Of a stretch of DNA of 64,000 bases, positions 9,183-17,035 are shown in pieces (the stretch's first letter is position 1; every line of letters begins with the position of its first letter). The position numbers and the translations under genes are program-made. Source of the stretch: Streptomyces niveus (lineage in GTDB: Bacteria; Actinomycetota; Actinomycetes; Streptomycetales; Streptomycetaceae); NCBI RefSeq assembly GCF_002009175.1, contig NZ_CP018047.1, forward strand, positions 5,828,001 through 5,892,000, in the 5' to 3' direction. The notes below the pieces were generated by a model. The model had not been told where the DNA came from, did not search any database, and was given only the letters and a program-made list of their open reading frames with translations.

Positions 9183-10550
9183 ATGGAGATGCGAATGCCG
9201 GACGGCGGCCGAACCACAGACGCACGCGAAGGACACATACCCACCGCTCCCACCCTGAAGAAGACCGACACCGCCGTCGGAATCCCCCCAGTGGCCATCC
9301 CCCCAGTGGCCATCCCCGCAGCGCGCCGCGCGGGCATCGTCGTCACGCTCGTGCTCGGCGGACTCACCGCCCTGCCGCCGCTGTCGATGGACATGTACCT
9401 CCCGGCGCTCCCCGCCGTCACCCGCGCCCTCGGCTCATCGGCCGCCACCGCGCAGCTCACTCTCACCGCCTGTCTGACCGGCATGGCCCTCGGCCAGCTC
9501 GTCGTGGGACCGATGAGCGACAAGTGGGGACGCCGGAAGCCCCTGCTGCTCGGCATGGTCGTCTATGTCTTCGCCACCGCGATCTGCGCCCTGGCCCCCA
9601 CCGTCGAACTGCTCATCGGCTTCCGCCTCCTCCAGGGACTGGCGGGCGCGGCGGGCATCGTGATCGCCCGCGCCGTGGTGCGCGATCTCTACGACGGCGT
9701 CGAGATGGCCCGGTTCTTCTCCACCCTGATGCTGATCTCCGGCGTCGCGCCGGTCATCGCCCCGGTGATCGGCGGCCAGGTGCTCCAGGTCACCGACTGG
9801 CGCGGCATCTTCGTCGTCCTGACGGTCGTCGGCATCGCGCTGACCCTCGTCGTCGTGAAGTGGCTGCACGAGACACTGCCGAGTGAGGAGCGACACAGCG
9901 GCGGCGTCGGCGAAGCGCTCGGCACGATGCGCGGACTGCTCGCCGACCGCGTCTTCACCGGCTACATGCTGGCGGGTGGCCTCGCCTTCGCGGCCCTGTT
10001 CGCGTACATCGCGGCCTCGCCGTTCGTGGTGCAGGAGATCTACGGGGCGTCCCCGCAGACGTACAGCCTGCTCTTCGGCGTCAACTCCATCGGTCTGATC
10101 ACCGTCGGCCAGATCAACGGCCGGCTGCTGGTCGGGCGGGTCAGCATGGACAAGGTGCTCGCCTTCGGCCTGGTCGTCATCACGCTCGCCGGGGTGGCGC
10201 TGCTGCTGATGACGAGCGGGGTGTTCGGCGAGCCCAGCCTCTTCGCCGTCGCGGCCGGGCTGTTCGTCCTGATGTCGGCCATGGGGCTCGCGATGCCCAA
10301 CACCAACGCCCAGGCGCTGATGCGGACCCCGCACGCCGCCGGGTCGGCGTCGGCCCTCATCGGCACGGCGTCGTTCCTGATCGGCGCCGTCGCCTCGCCG
10401 CTCGTCGGAATCGCGGGCGAGGCGACGGCGGTGCCGATGGCCGTCGTGCAGGTGGTCTGCGGAGCCGGGTCGCTGGTCTGCTTCCTGGCGCTGTGCCGCC
10501 CCTGGCAGTCCCAGCACCGGGTGGCGACGGCGGAGTTGACCGGCCCCTGA
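9183..10550 (+). CDS. Bcr/CflA-type MFS drug exporter
   Basis: A 455-residue, 12-helix major-facilitator exporter. The family features LSMDMYLPALPAV in helix 1, GPMSDKWGRRKPLL after helix 2 (MFS motif A) and GVAPVIAPVIGGQ in helix 5 (antiporter motif C) are present. Such proteins expel drugs or small metabolites by proton antiport. The first 50 residues are an unusual hydrophilic leader containing a duplicated PPVAI unit. The ATG at 9183 follows GGGAGGG by about 10 bases. An internal Met could be the real start, but the upstream ribosome site favours 9183. Confidence 0.9.
   Translation: MEMRMPDGGRTTDAREGHIPTAPTLKKTDTAVGIPPVAIPPVAIPAARRAGIVVTLVLGGLTALPPLSMDMYLPALPAVTRALGSSAATAQLTLTACLTGMALGQLVVGPMSDKWGRRKPLLLGMVVYVFATAICALAPTVELLIGFRLLQGLAGAAGIVIARAVVRDLYDGVEMARFFSTLMLISGVAPVIAPVIGGQVLQVTDWRGIFVVLTVVGIALTLVVVKWLHETLPSEERHSGGVGEALGTMRGLLADRVFTGYMLAGGLAFAALFAYIAASPFVVQEIYGASPQTYSLLFGVNSIGLITVGQINGRLLVGRVSMDKVLAFGLVVITLAGVALLLMTSGVFGEPSLFAVAAGLFVLMSAMGLAMPNTNAQALMRTPHAAGSASALIGTASFLIGAVASPLVGIAGEATAVPMAVVQVVCGAGSLVCFLALCRPWQSQHRVATAELTGP
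9288..9317. repeat. Two perfect 15-base tandem copies inside the exporter gene
   Basis: CCAGTGGCCATCCCC occurs twice in tandem, in frame, and encodes a repeated five-residue unit in the N-terminal leader of the MFS exporter. This is probably slippage in a region with no structural constraint. Confidence 0.85.
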
Positions 10551-10571
10551 GCCGCTGAGTTCCTGAGACCC

Positions 10572-10623
10572 CTGAGACCCCTGAGCCCCGGCGCTTCGAA
10601 GCGCCGGGGCTCAGGGGTCTCAG
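10572..10623. terminator. Bidirectional terminator, 52-base perfect palindrome
   Basis: Two 26-base arms meet at TTCGAA (10595-10600) with no mismatch. It lies between the convergent MFS exporter and lipoprotein genes, so it can serve both. Partial extra copies of CTGAGACCCC just to the left (from 10563) show that one arm has partly duplicated. Confidence 0.9.
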
Positions 10624-10633
10624 CGGCGGGCGG

Positions 10634-11956
10634 TCAGTTCTCCTCGCGCAGCGCGTAGGCGATCAGATGCGGGCGGTCCTTGCCGTCCGTCCAGCGGAAC
10701 AGCCCCATCCCGGTCGCGTCACCGGCGGGCAGCCGCACGTTGAGGGCCAGCGGCTCGGGCTCACCGGTGACGAGATTCACCTGCACGGGATTGCCGCCGC
10801 CGGACAGGGCGTCCGTCACGTTGCGCGCCTTCGTCGCCCCGTACGCCACACCCGTGTCCGCCACCGAGGTCAGCGTCAGCGGCCTGGTGCCGTCCGTCTC
10901 CTCGAAGCAGTACCCCTTCTTCTCGTCCAGGTCGAAGGCGAGCCTGCCCGCGATGAGATAGCGCCCGTCGGGGGAGGAGACGAGCTGCGGATCGGCGCCG
11001 GAGCTGATCGCGGGTTTCCGGCACCGCACCTGCGCCACGGCCTTGCCGGTGTCCAGGGCGTGCACCACCCACATCTCGTGCGTGGCGGCGTCCTTCGCGC
11101 CCTTCTTCTTCTGCCACTTGGCCAGAACGTGGCCGTAACTCATGGAAGCGGGGACCCCGGAAGTCGGCTCGGTGCCCTTCGGCGCGACCTTCCGGCTGAA
11201 CCAGCCGCCCCGTACCCAGAACTCCTTCGCCCCGCTCACCAGCAGGCCCTTCGAGGTCACCCCGCGCACCTCGGTCAGCTTCTTGCAGTTCGGGCAGCCC
11301 TTCGGATAGCCGAGCGAGCCGGGGGCCGTCCTGGACACCTCGCCCGTCGACGGGTCGACGACCGCGCTGAGGGCCTTGCCGTCGCTGATCAGGATCCCGG
11401 GTCCGGCGCTCGTGACGGTCGGCGCGTCCCCCCAGGGGACCTCGACGCGCCGCTGCTCACCGGTGGCCGCGTCGTACACGTCGAGGGAGATCAGGGAGTC
11501 GGCCGACGCCAGCGCGTACTCGCCGAGCCGTCCGTACGACCAGGTCACGAAGTACTGCTTGTCGCCCTTGGTCAGCGAGAGCAGCCGGGGATAGCGGTCC
11601 ACCGGCGCCAGGGGCCGCCACGCCTCGCCCGACCAACCGGCCTTGCCCGTCACGGCGTTCTGGGTACGCAGTTGGTACCGGCTCTCGTCGATCCGGGCCA
11701 GATACGCGACGAGACCTGTCGCGGACGCCACCGCGTACTGCGGCGACACATCCGAAATCTCCCAGCCGCGACGGGTGTTGTAGCCGTCCGGCACGTTCAG
11801 CTGGGTGTCGGGGCCGGTGTTGACGACGGGCTTCTCGGGCTTGGCCTCGTCCTTGCTCCCGCCGCAGCTCGCCAGTACGAGCAGCATCACCAGGATCAGC
11901 ACCCCGGCGATGAGTGAGACGCGCACGATCTTCTGCCGCTTGGTCATCAAGGACAT
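10634..11956 (-). CDS. Putative lipoprotein with beta-propeller-like repeats
   Basis: A 440-residue exported protein. The N-terminus has a basic stretch (MTKRQKIVRVS), a hydrophobic core and a lipobox LASC with the lipidated Cys at residue 31. A low-complexity acidic/Lys spacer follows. The mature part has repeated blades such as YAVASATGLVAYLARID and RYLIAGRLAFDLD, suggestive of a WD40/PQQ-like propeller, and one paired-Cys element (CPNCKK). I cannot name a function; a role as an extracytoplasmic scaffold or sensor is possible. The start is uncertain between ATG 11956, ATG 11947 and the longer frame to 11989. Any of them keeps the signal peptide. Confidence 0.75.
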   Translation of the reverse strand: MSLMTKRQKIVRVSLIAGVLILVMLLVLASCGGSKDEAKPEKPVVNTGPDTQLNVPDGYNTRRGWEISDVSPQYAVASATGLVAYLARIDESRYQLRTQNAVTGKAGWSGEAWRPLAPVDRYPRLLSLTKGDKQYFVTWSYGRLGEYALASADSLISLDVYDAATGEQRRVEVPWGDAPTVTSAGPGILISDGKALSAVVDPSTGEVSRTAPGSLGYPKGCPNCKKLTEVRGVTSKGLLVSGAKEFWVRGGWFSRKVAPKGTEPTSGVPASMSYGHVLAKWQKKKGAKDAATHEMWVVHALDTGKAVAQVRCRKPAISSGADPQLVSSPDGRYLIAGRLAFDLDEKKGYCFEETDGTRPLTLTSVADTGVAYGATKARNVTDALSGGGNPVQVNLVTGEPEPLALNVRLPAGDATGMGLFRWTDGKDRPHLIAYALREEN

Positions 11957-12148
11957 AGGCGTCAGACCGCGAGCACGGTAAAACGACAACTTGGTCCCCC
12001 CGCGAGCACGGTGTGGCGATGGAGCGGCAACTGGCCGTCAGCGTAGCAACTGGGCGGGTGCCCGCCGCAGCCCGTTCAACCCCGATTCCGTGCCCGTCAG
12101 GTGCCCGCCGGGTGTGGACGGTCGGATTCAGGCCACTGCCGGGGGGCC

Positions 12149-12154
12149 TACAAT
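12149..12154 (+). promoter_or_regulatory. -10 box of a leaderless transcript
   Basis: TACAAT lies 7 bases before the GTG start at 12162. This spacing puts the transcription start at or within a base or two of the GTG, the hallmark of a leaderless Streptomyces gene. No clear -35 hexamer is visible. Confidence 0.6.
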
Positions 12155-12161
12155 TTCGGCG

Positions 12162-13283
12162 GTGAACGCCTCCCTCCCCACCGACGAAGCCCTGCGTGCC
12201 GCGCTGGCCGGACTGCTCGACGGACTGCCGCCGAGCCAGGCCGCGCGGGCCGTCGAGCGGCTGATCGCCAACTACCGGGGAGCCACCCCGACCGGTACAC
12301 CGCTCCTGCGTGACCGATCCGACGTGGCCGCCTACGCCGCGTACCGGATGCCCGCCACGTTCGAGGCCGTACGGTCCGCGCTCGAAGCGCTGGCCTTCGC
12401 CGCGCCCGGGTGGGTGCCGGCGAGCCATGTGGATGTCGGCGGTGGTACCGGGGCGGCGGTCTGGGCGGCCGAGGCGACGTGGCCGGATCAGGGCGACGGA
12501 GCCCGCGACGGCGATGACGGCGACGACACCGACGCCGGGGGCGGGCCCGGAGGGCGTACCACCACCGTGCTCGACTGGGCCGAGCCCGCACTCGCCCTCG
12601 GCCGTGAGCTGGCGACCGGGTCGCGGGTGCCCGCGCTGCGGGACGTCGAGTGGCGCCGTACCAGGATCGGTACGGGCCTGAAGCTCCCCGAGTGCGACCT
12701 CGTCACCGTCTCGTACGTCCTCAACGAGCTCACCGACGCCGACCGGGCCGCGCTCGTCGCCGAGACGGCGCGCGCCGGACAGGCCGTCGTGATCGTGGAG
12801 CCGGGGACCCCCGACGGCTACGAGCGCGTCATCGAGGCCCGCGACGTGCTGATCGGGGCGGGCCTGCGCGTCGCCGCGCCCTGCCCGCACAGCGGCGCCT
12901 GCCCCATCGAACCCGGCACGGACTGGTGCCACTTCGCGGCGCGGGTCAGCCGGTCGTCGCTGCACCGTCAGGTGAAGGGGGGCTCGCTGGCGTACGAGGA
13001 CGAGAAGTTCAGCTATGTGGCGGCCGTGCGCTTCGACGCCGAGCCGGTGCGGGCGCGCGTGACCCGCAAGCCGCAGACCCGCAAGGGGCAGATGCTGCTC
13101 GACCTCTGTACGGAGAGCGACGGGCTGCGGCGCGAGACGGTGAGCAAGCGGCACGGTCCGCTCTACCGGTCCGCGCGGGACGCGTCGTGGGGCGACGCAT
13201 GGCCGCCCCACGACGCGCGGCGCGACCACGCGCCGGATCGGTCGACCGATCAGTCGCCCGATCGGTCGCCGGAATCAGGCTGA
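12162..13283 (+). CDS. Rsm22-family small-subunit rRNA methyltransferase-like protein
   Basis: A 373-residue protein with an N-terminal helical region, an S-adenosylmethionine fold (motif I HVDVGGGTGAA at 89-99) and a C-terminal cysteine cluster (Cys241, Cys247, Cys256, in CPHSGACPI and WCHF). It continues into RVSRSSLHRQVKGG and FSYVAAVR. This combination is the signature of the Rsm22/METTL17 family associated with the ribosomal small subunit; relatives bind an Fe-S cluster or zinc through these cysteines. An acidic Gly/Asp-rich insertion (113-131) interrupts the methyltransferase fold and is likely a surface loop. The GTG at 12162 is chosen because a -10 box sits just upstream. The last 9 bases overlap the convergent DDAH gene. 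Confidence 0.85.
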   Translation: MNASLPTDEALRAALAGLLDGLPPSQAARAVERLIANYRGATPTGTPLLRDRSDVAAYAAYRMPATFEAVRSALEALAFAAPGWVPASHVDVGGGTGAAVWAAEATWPDQGDGARDGDDGDDTDAGGGPGGRTTTVLDWAEPALALGRELATGSRVPALRDVEWRRTRIGTGLKLPECDLVTVSYVLNELTDADRAALVAETARAGQAVVIVEPGTPDGYERVIEARDVLIGAGLRVAAPCPHSGACPIEPGTDWCHFAARVSRSSLHRQVKGGSLAYEDEKFSYVAAVRFDAEPVRARVTRKPQTRKGQMLLDLCTESDGLRRETVSKRHGPLYRSARDASWGDAWPPHDARRDHAPDRSTDQSPDRSPESG

Positions 13284-14132
13284 GAGCAGCAACTCCCGCC
13301 GTACGTCCAGCTCTTGTTCCTGCCGCAGCTCCTGCGTGCAGCACTTCACGCTGCCGCCGCCCTTGAGCAGTTCGCCCAGGTCCATGGCGATCGGCTCGTA
13401 GCCCCGGTCCCTGAGCGGCGCGAAGAGCCCGGCCGCCGCCTGCGGCAGCAGCACATGGCGGCCGTCGCTCACGGCGTTGAGCCCGAGGGCCGCCGCGTCC
13501 GCGTCCTCGGCGATGATCGCGTCCGGGAACAGCCGGGCGAGCACCGCCCGGCTGCCGGGCGAGAACGCGCCGGGGTAGTACATGACCTCGTCGGCCGCGT
13601 CGTCCAGGACACAGAGCGCGGTGTCCAGGTGGTAGTAGCGCGGGTCGACCAGATCGAGACCGATCACCGGCCGGCCGAAGAACTCCTGTGCCTCGTCGTG
13701 CGAGAGGGGACTGGACCGGAAGCCCCGCCCGGCCAGGATGTACGAGGCGGTGACGGCGAAGTCGCCCTCGCCCTCGTTGATGTGCGCCGGCTCATGGATG
13801 TCGGTGAAGCCACGCGCGCGGAACCAGGCCAGATGGGCCTCGGCCTCCCGCGTGCGCTCGGGATGCGCGAACCGCGCGCCGAGCACGCGGCCGTCGATGA
13901 CCGTGGCGCCGTTGGCGGCGAACACCATGTCGGGCAGGTCGGGTCGGGGTTCGAGCAGGGAGACGGTGTGACCGAGAGCGCGGTAGCGGTCGCGGAGCAC
14001 CTCCCACTGCGCGAGAGCCAGCGGCAGATCCACGGGTTTCGACGGATCCATCCACGGGTTGATCGAGTACGTCACTCTGAAATGCGCCGGTGGGCACATC
14101 AGATAGCGGCGGGGCGAGGCGTCACGAGGCAA
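13275..14132 (-). CDS. ddaH: Dimethylargininase (DDAH), amidinotransferase family
   Basis: A 285-residue enzyme predicted to hydrolyse methylated arginine to citrulline and a methylamine. Family motifs are in order: DMVFAANG (68-75), NEGEGDF (119-125), catalytic His168 in YYHLDTALC, and the nucleophilic Cys264 or Cys265 in GGGSVKCCTQELR. The length is typical of bacterial DDAH. I chose the TTG at 14132 because GAGGAG lies at normal spacing upstream and the encoded residues MPRDASPRRYLMCPP match the common start of the family. A downstream ATG at 14099 is the alternative. It is divergent from a TetR gene. Confidence 0.88.
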   Translation of the reverse strand: MPRDASPRRYLMCPPAHFRVTYSINPWMDPSKPVDLPLALAQWEVLRDRYRALGHTVSLLEPRPDLPDMVFAANGATVIDGRVLGARFAHPERTREAEAHLAWFRARGFTDIHEPAHINEGEGDFAVTASYILAGRGFRSSPLSHDEAQEFFGRPVIGLDLVDPRYYHLDTALCVLDDAADEVMYYPGAFSPGSRAVLARLFPDAIIAEDADAAALGLNAVSDGRHVLLPQAAAGLFAPLRDRGYEPIAMDLGELLKGGGSVKCCTQELRQEQELDVRRELLLSA

Positions 14133-14276
14133 CTAGGGCTCCTCACGGACGGACGGGTCGCACGGGGTGTGTGCGTTGACCCATGGTCCGCCGTGCGGGG
14201 CGTTCGCGCAGTGATCCGATCGGGTGGTTCTCGCGGCGGCACCGGACCGGCGGAGCGGGTGATTCGCCGCAGGTGT

Positions 14277-14302
14277 CCGTCTCGTACGAGACGGCGCGTC
14301 TC
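14277..14302. promoter_or_regulatory. Candidate TetR operator (overlapping palindromes)
   Basis: An 18-base perfect palindrome, CCGTCTCGTACGAGACGG, spans 14277-14294. A second inverted repeat (GAGACG, 3-base spacer, CGTCTC; 14288-14302) overlaps its right half, so three GAGACG-type half-sites lie in a row. A candidate -10 box TACGCT (14313-14318) is 6 bases before the TetR ATG, which places the palindromes over the -35 region. Autoregulation by the adjacent TetR protein is the simplest reading. Confidence 0.65.
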
Positions 14303-14324
14303 GCCTCGCTGGTACGCTGGTGCG

Positions 14325-14948
14325 ATGGCTGAGAGCAAGGCACCGGATTCCACCCGCCGCAGTGAGAAGTCCCGACGCGCGATCTACGCCGCCGCCCTGT
14401 CCCTGGTCGGCGAGGTGGGCTACGCGAAGACGACGATCGAGGGCATCGCGGCCCGCGCGGGCGTCGGCAAGCAGACGATCTACCGCTGGTGGCCGTCGAA
14501 GGCCGCCGTACTCCTCGAAGCCTTCCTCGACCTGGGCGAACAGGCCGCCGAAGCCGCCGGCGGCGCCGACAGCGACTACGAGATCCCGGACACCGGAGAT
14601 CTGGCGGCGGACCTCAAGGTCGTGCTGCGCGCCACGGTCGACGAGCTGAACGATCCGACGTTCGAGGCCCCGACCCGCGCCCTCGCCGCCGAGGGCATCG
14701 TCGACGCGAAGATCGGCGCCCAGTACGCCGAGAAACTGCTGGAGCCGCAGGCCGCGCTCTATGTACGGAGGCTGCGGGCCGCACAGGAGGCCGGGACCGT
14801 ACGGGACGACATCGACCCGCGCACCGCGATGGAGCTGCTGACGGGCCCGATCCTGCACCGGTGGCTGCTGCGGACGCTGCCCCTCACCCACGACTACGCG
14901 GACTCGCTGGTCGACTACACACTGAACGGGCTGGCTCCCCGGCACTGA
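14325..14948 (+). CDS. TetR-family regulator
   Basis: A 207-residue repressor-type protein. The N-terminal helix-turn-helix (about 18-62) contains TTIEGIAARAGVGKQTIYRWW, in which GVGKQTIYRWW is the recognition helix. The C-terminal ligand/dimer domain (LLTGPILHRWLLRTLP) resembles the TetR_C_11 group. No target is certain. The palindromes just upstream suggest it controls itself and possibly the divergent ddaH. The recognition helix is close to that of the other TetR protein at 39833-40516. Confidence 0.9.
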   Translation: MAESKAPDSTRRSEKSRRAIYAAALSLVGEVGYAKTTIEGIAARAGVGKQTIYRWWPSKAAVLLEAFLDLGEQAAEAAGGADSDYEIPDTGDLAADLKVVLRATVDELNDPTFEAPTRALAAEGIVDAKIGAQYAEKLLEPQAALYVRRLRAAQEAGTVRDDIDPRTAMELLTGPILHRWLLRTLPLTHDYADSLVDYTLNGLAPRH

Positions 14949-15205
14949 GTGCCGCACCGGCGTCCGGAGCCCGCCCGGACCCGGCCCCCACTTGGACCGG
15001 ACCTGAGTCGGACGCGTCGAATGTGTCCAACGCCACGGGTTCCCATTGCCCGTATCAGTGGGCGATTTCTTGATATAGCGCGTGATGATGCCCGGTGATC
15101 GGCATCCGCCTCCCCACCCCGGTTGAGGAGTGCGGCCCCCCGAAGCGCAGGATGGTGCGAACATGGAAGTGTCGATGAGGGACGGCGCATGAGGTGAGGG
15201 GATAG

Positions 15206-15958
15206 ATGGGCGACGATTTCGGCCGCTACCGCGGCACTGAGGGCAAGGTTTCCCAGTGGCTGCGCCGACTCGCCAGAAAGCACGACGACGGCCGGTCGAG
15301 CGCAACGGACGCCGACGCCCGCGAGGCACTGCTGCTCGCCGTGGCCGCCGCCGGTATGCCTATCTCGCCCGCCGCACATCCCATCGGCTACCGATGTTCG
15401 TGCGAACGCATCGGCTGTCCCACCCCCGCCAGGCATCCCATCTCGTTCGCCTGGCAGACGCAGTCCACGACCGACGAGGCGCAGATCGAGCGCTGGGCCA
15501 GGAACCAGCCCGAGGCCAACTTCATCACGGCGACCGGCCTGGTCCACGACGTCCTGGACGTTCCGCTGGAGGCCGGCAGCAGGGCGCTGGAGCGGCTGCT
15601 CGAAGCGGGTGTCGACGTCGGACCCGTGGCCGACTCCGGCGGCGACCGGATGCTCTTCTTCACCGCCACCCGCGGCACGCCCGAGGACGAGGACGAGTGG
15701 TGGCCCTGTGAACTGGACTGCCACCCCGAGACGATGGACGAGCACCCGGGCTTCCGCTGGCACTGCCGGGGCAGTTACGTCCTCGTACCGCCGGCCAGGC
15801 TGCCCGGCGAGCTGTCGATGACCTGGCTGCGCGGCCCCGAGCATCCACTGCCCGACCCGCTGACACTGCTGGAGACGCTGACGGACGCGTGCGCGCGGTA
15901 CGCGGGCGAGAACCACGAGCTGGACCCGCACCCGGTGGCCTGGCCGCTCGGCCGCTGA
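15206..15958 (+). CDS. Prim-pol (bifunctional DNA primase/polymerase) domain protein
   Basis: A 250-residue stand-alone protein. After a short helical leader, residues about 40-180 match the N-terminal prim-pol fold of archaeo-eukaryotic-type primases. They show the zinc-like element CSCERIGCPTPARHP, the segment ATSTTDEAQIERWARNQPEAN-type (here QSTTDEAQIERWARNQP), FITATGLVHDVLDVP and a C-terminal HPGFRWHCRGSYVLVPP. No helicase domain is attached, unlike phage or plasmid enzymes. The usual catalytic DxD is reduced to a spaced D-x-x-D (HDVLDVP), so polymerase activity is doubtful. RBS AGGTGAGGGG precedes the ATG. There are no mobile-element genes near it. Function in the cell is unknown. Confidence 0.72.
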   Translation: MGDDFGRYRGTEGKVSQWLRRLARKHDDGRSSATDADAREALLLAVAAAGMPISPAAHPIGYRCSCERIGCPTPARHPISFAWQTQSTTDEAQIERWARNQPEANFITATGLVHDVLDVPLEAGSRALERLLEAGVDVGPVADSGGDRMLFFTATRGTPEDEDEWWPCELDCHPETMDEHPGFRWHCRGSYVLVPPARLPGELSMTWLRGPEHPLPDPLTLLETLTDACARYAGENHELDPHPVAWPLGR

Positions 15959-16045
15959 CCACCGGGCGCGACCAGGTCCGCGAGCCCGGGGCCCGGCGTA
16001 CGGTCGGCGTCCTCGCGAGGGGTGCCGGGAGCCGCCCAGGGGGTG

Positions 16046-17035
16046 TCAGGAGCCTTCGGCCCCGGTCACCCCTTGCAGCCTGCTCACGACGTTCACCTGG
16101 TCGCTGCCCGCCCCGTCCGGCTTCACCAGCGCCGCCTGGCTCGACACCCACTCCTTGGTGAGGGTGTCCCTCACCTCGCCGGTCATCAGCGCCTTCACGT
16201 CGGTGGACACCTTCGGGGTGTAGCCGCGCGCCGCCGTCTGCCGGTCGAAGTACCTGATCGCGAAGAAGACCAGCGCGCCGCCGTCCTTCGTGGCGAGCGC
16301 CAGAGGCGCGAAGTCCCCGGTGTCCAGGGGCTGATCGATGTACTGGATGGTGAGACCGGGCAGCTTGGCGTTCTTCTCGCGTATGTTCCGCCACTCGTCG
16401 GTGTGCGGTCCGGGCGCGAAGTGTGCGGGCTCGCCGCTCTTGAGGTACGAGGCGTACTCGGTGCTCATGTCCCCGGGAGCCACGGCAGGTGACTTGCCGT
16501 CAGCCGGAACCGGTTCGACGTGACCGTCCTTGTCGGTCTTGAACTCGGGGATCTCGTCCGGTGTGAGGATCGCGAGATAGGCGACCTCCCACAACTGGTC
16601 GGCGCCGTTGCGCACGAAGACCAGCACCCAGCGGTTGTCGCCGGGGCCGTCGTCCTTGTCGCGGTTGCTGTCGGTGTCGGCGACGAACCAGCGGGGCCAG
16701 CCCGCCTTCTTCGGGATGAGGAACTTGGCGTCCGTCAACTCCAGCGGCTGGTGCCGGTCGTTGCCCTGCGGGTTGGTGATGCTTCTGGCCTTGAGCCCCG
16801 CCTGGTTGATCGCACCCAGCGCACCGGTGACCCGGCCGGCGTCCAGCCCGGGGTCGTACGCCTTGTCCGCCTTGTTGTACGCCTCGGTGAAATCCGCGAG
16901 CGCCTGGGCCGCTTCGGACTTCTTCGCGCCCGGCAGCACCGCCAGTTCACCGTGGACCGTCATACACCCACTCGCGAGCAGCGACATCACCGTCGCCGCC
17001 GCCAGCCCCGCCGCTGCCCGAATCGGCCTTCTCAT
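16046..17035 (-). CDS. Lipoprotein coupled to the heme ABC importer
   Basis: A 329-residue lipoprotein with a signal peptide and lipobox LASGC (lipidated Cys24). The mature part is hydrophilic with two alpha/beta-looking halves (WPRWFVADTDSN, RWVLVFVRNGADQLWEVAYLA; GGALVFFAIRYFDRQT). I do not recognise a named domain. Its ATG overlaps the stop codon of the upstream hmuV-like gene (ATGA at 17032-17035), so it is the last gene of a four-gene, translationally coupled unit. That linkage suggests a role in heme or iron handling at the membrane, but its own sequence shows no heme-binding motif that I can identify. Confidence 0.82.
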   Translation of the reverse strand: MRRPIRAAAGLAAATVMSLLASGCMTVHGELAVLPGAKKSEAAQALADFTEAYNKADKAYDPGLDAGRVTGALGAINQAGLKARSITNPQGNDRHQPLELTDAKFLIPKKAGWPRWFVADTDSNRDKDDGPGDNRWVLVFVRNGADQLWEVAYLAILTPDEIPEFKTDKDGHVEPVPADGKSPAVAPGDMSTEYASYLKSGEPAHFAPGPHTDEWRNIREKNAKLPGLTIQYIDQPLDTGDFAPLALATKDGGALVFFAIRYFDRQTAARGYTPKVSTDVKALMTGEVRDTLTKEWVSSQAALVKPDGAGSDQVNVVSRLQGVTGAEGS

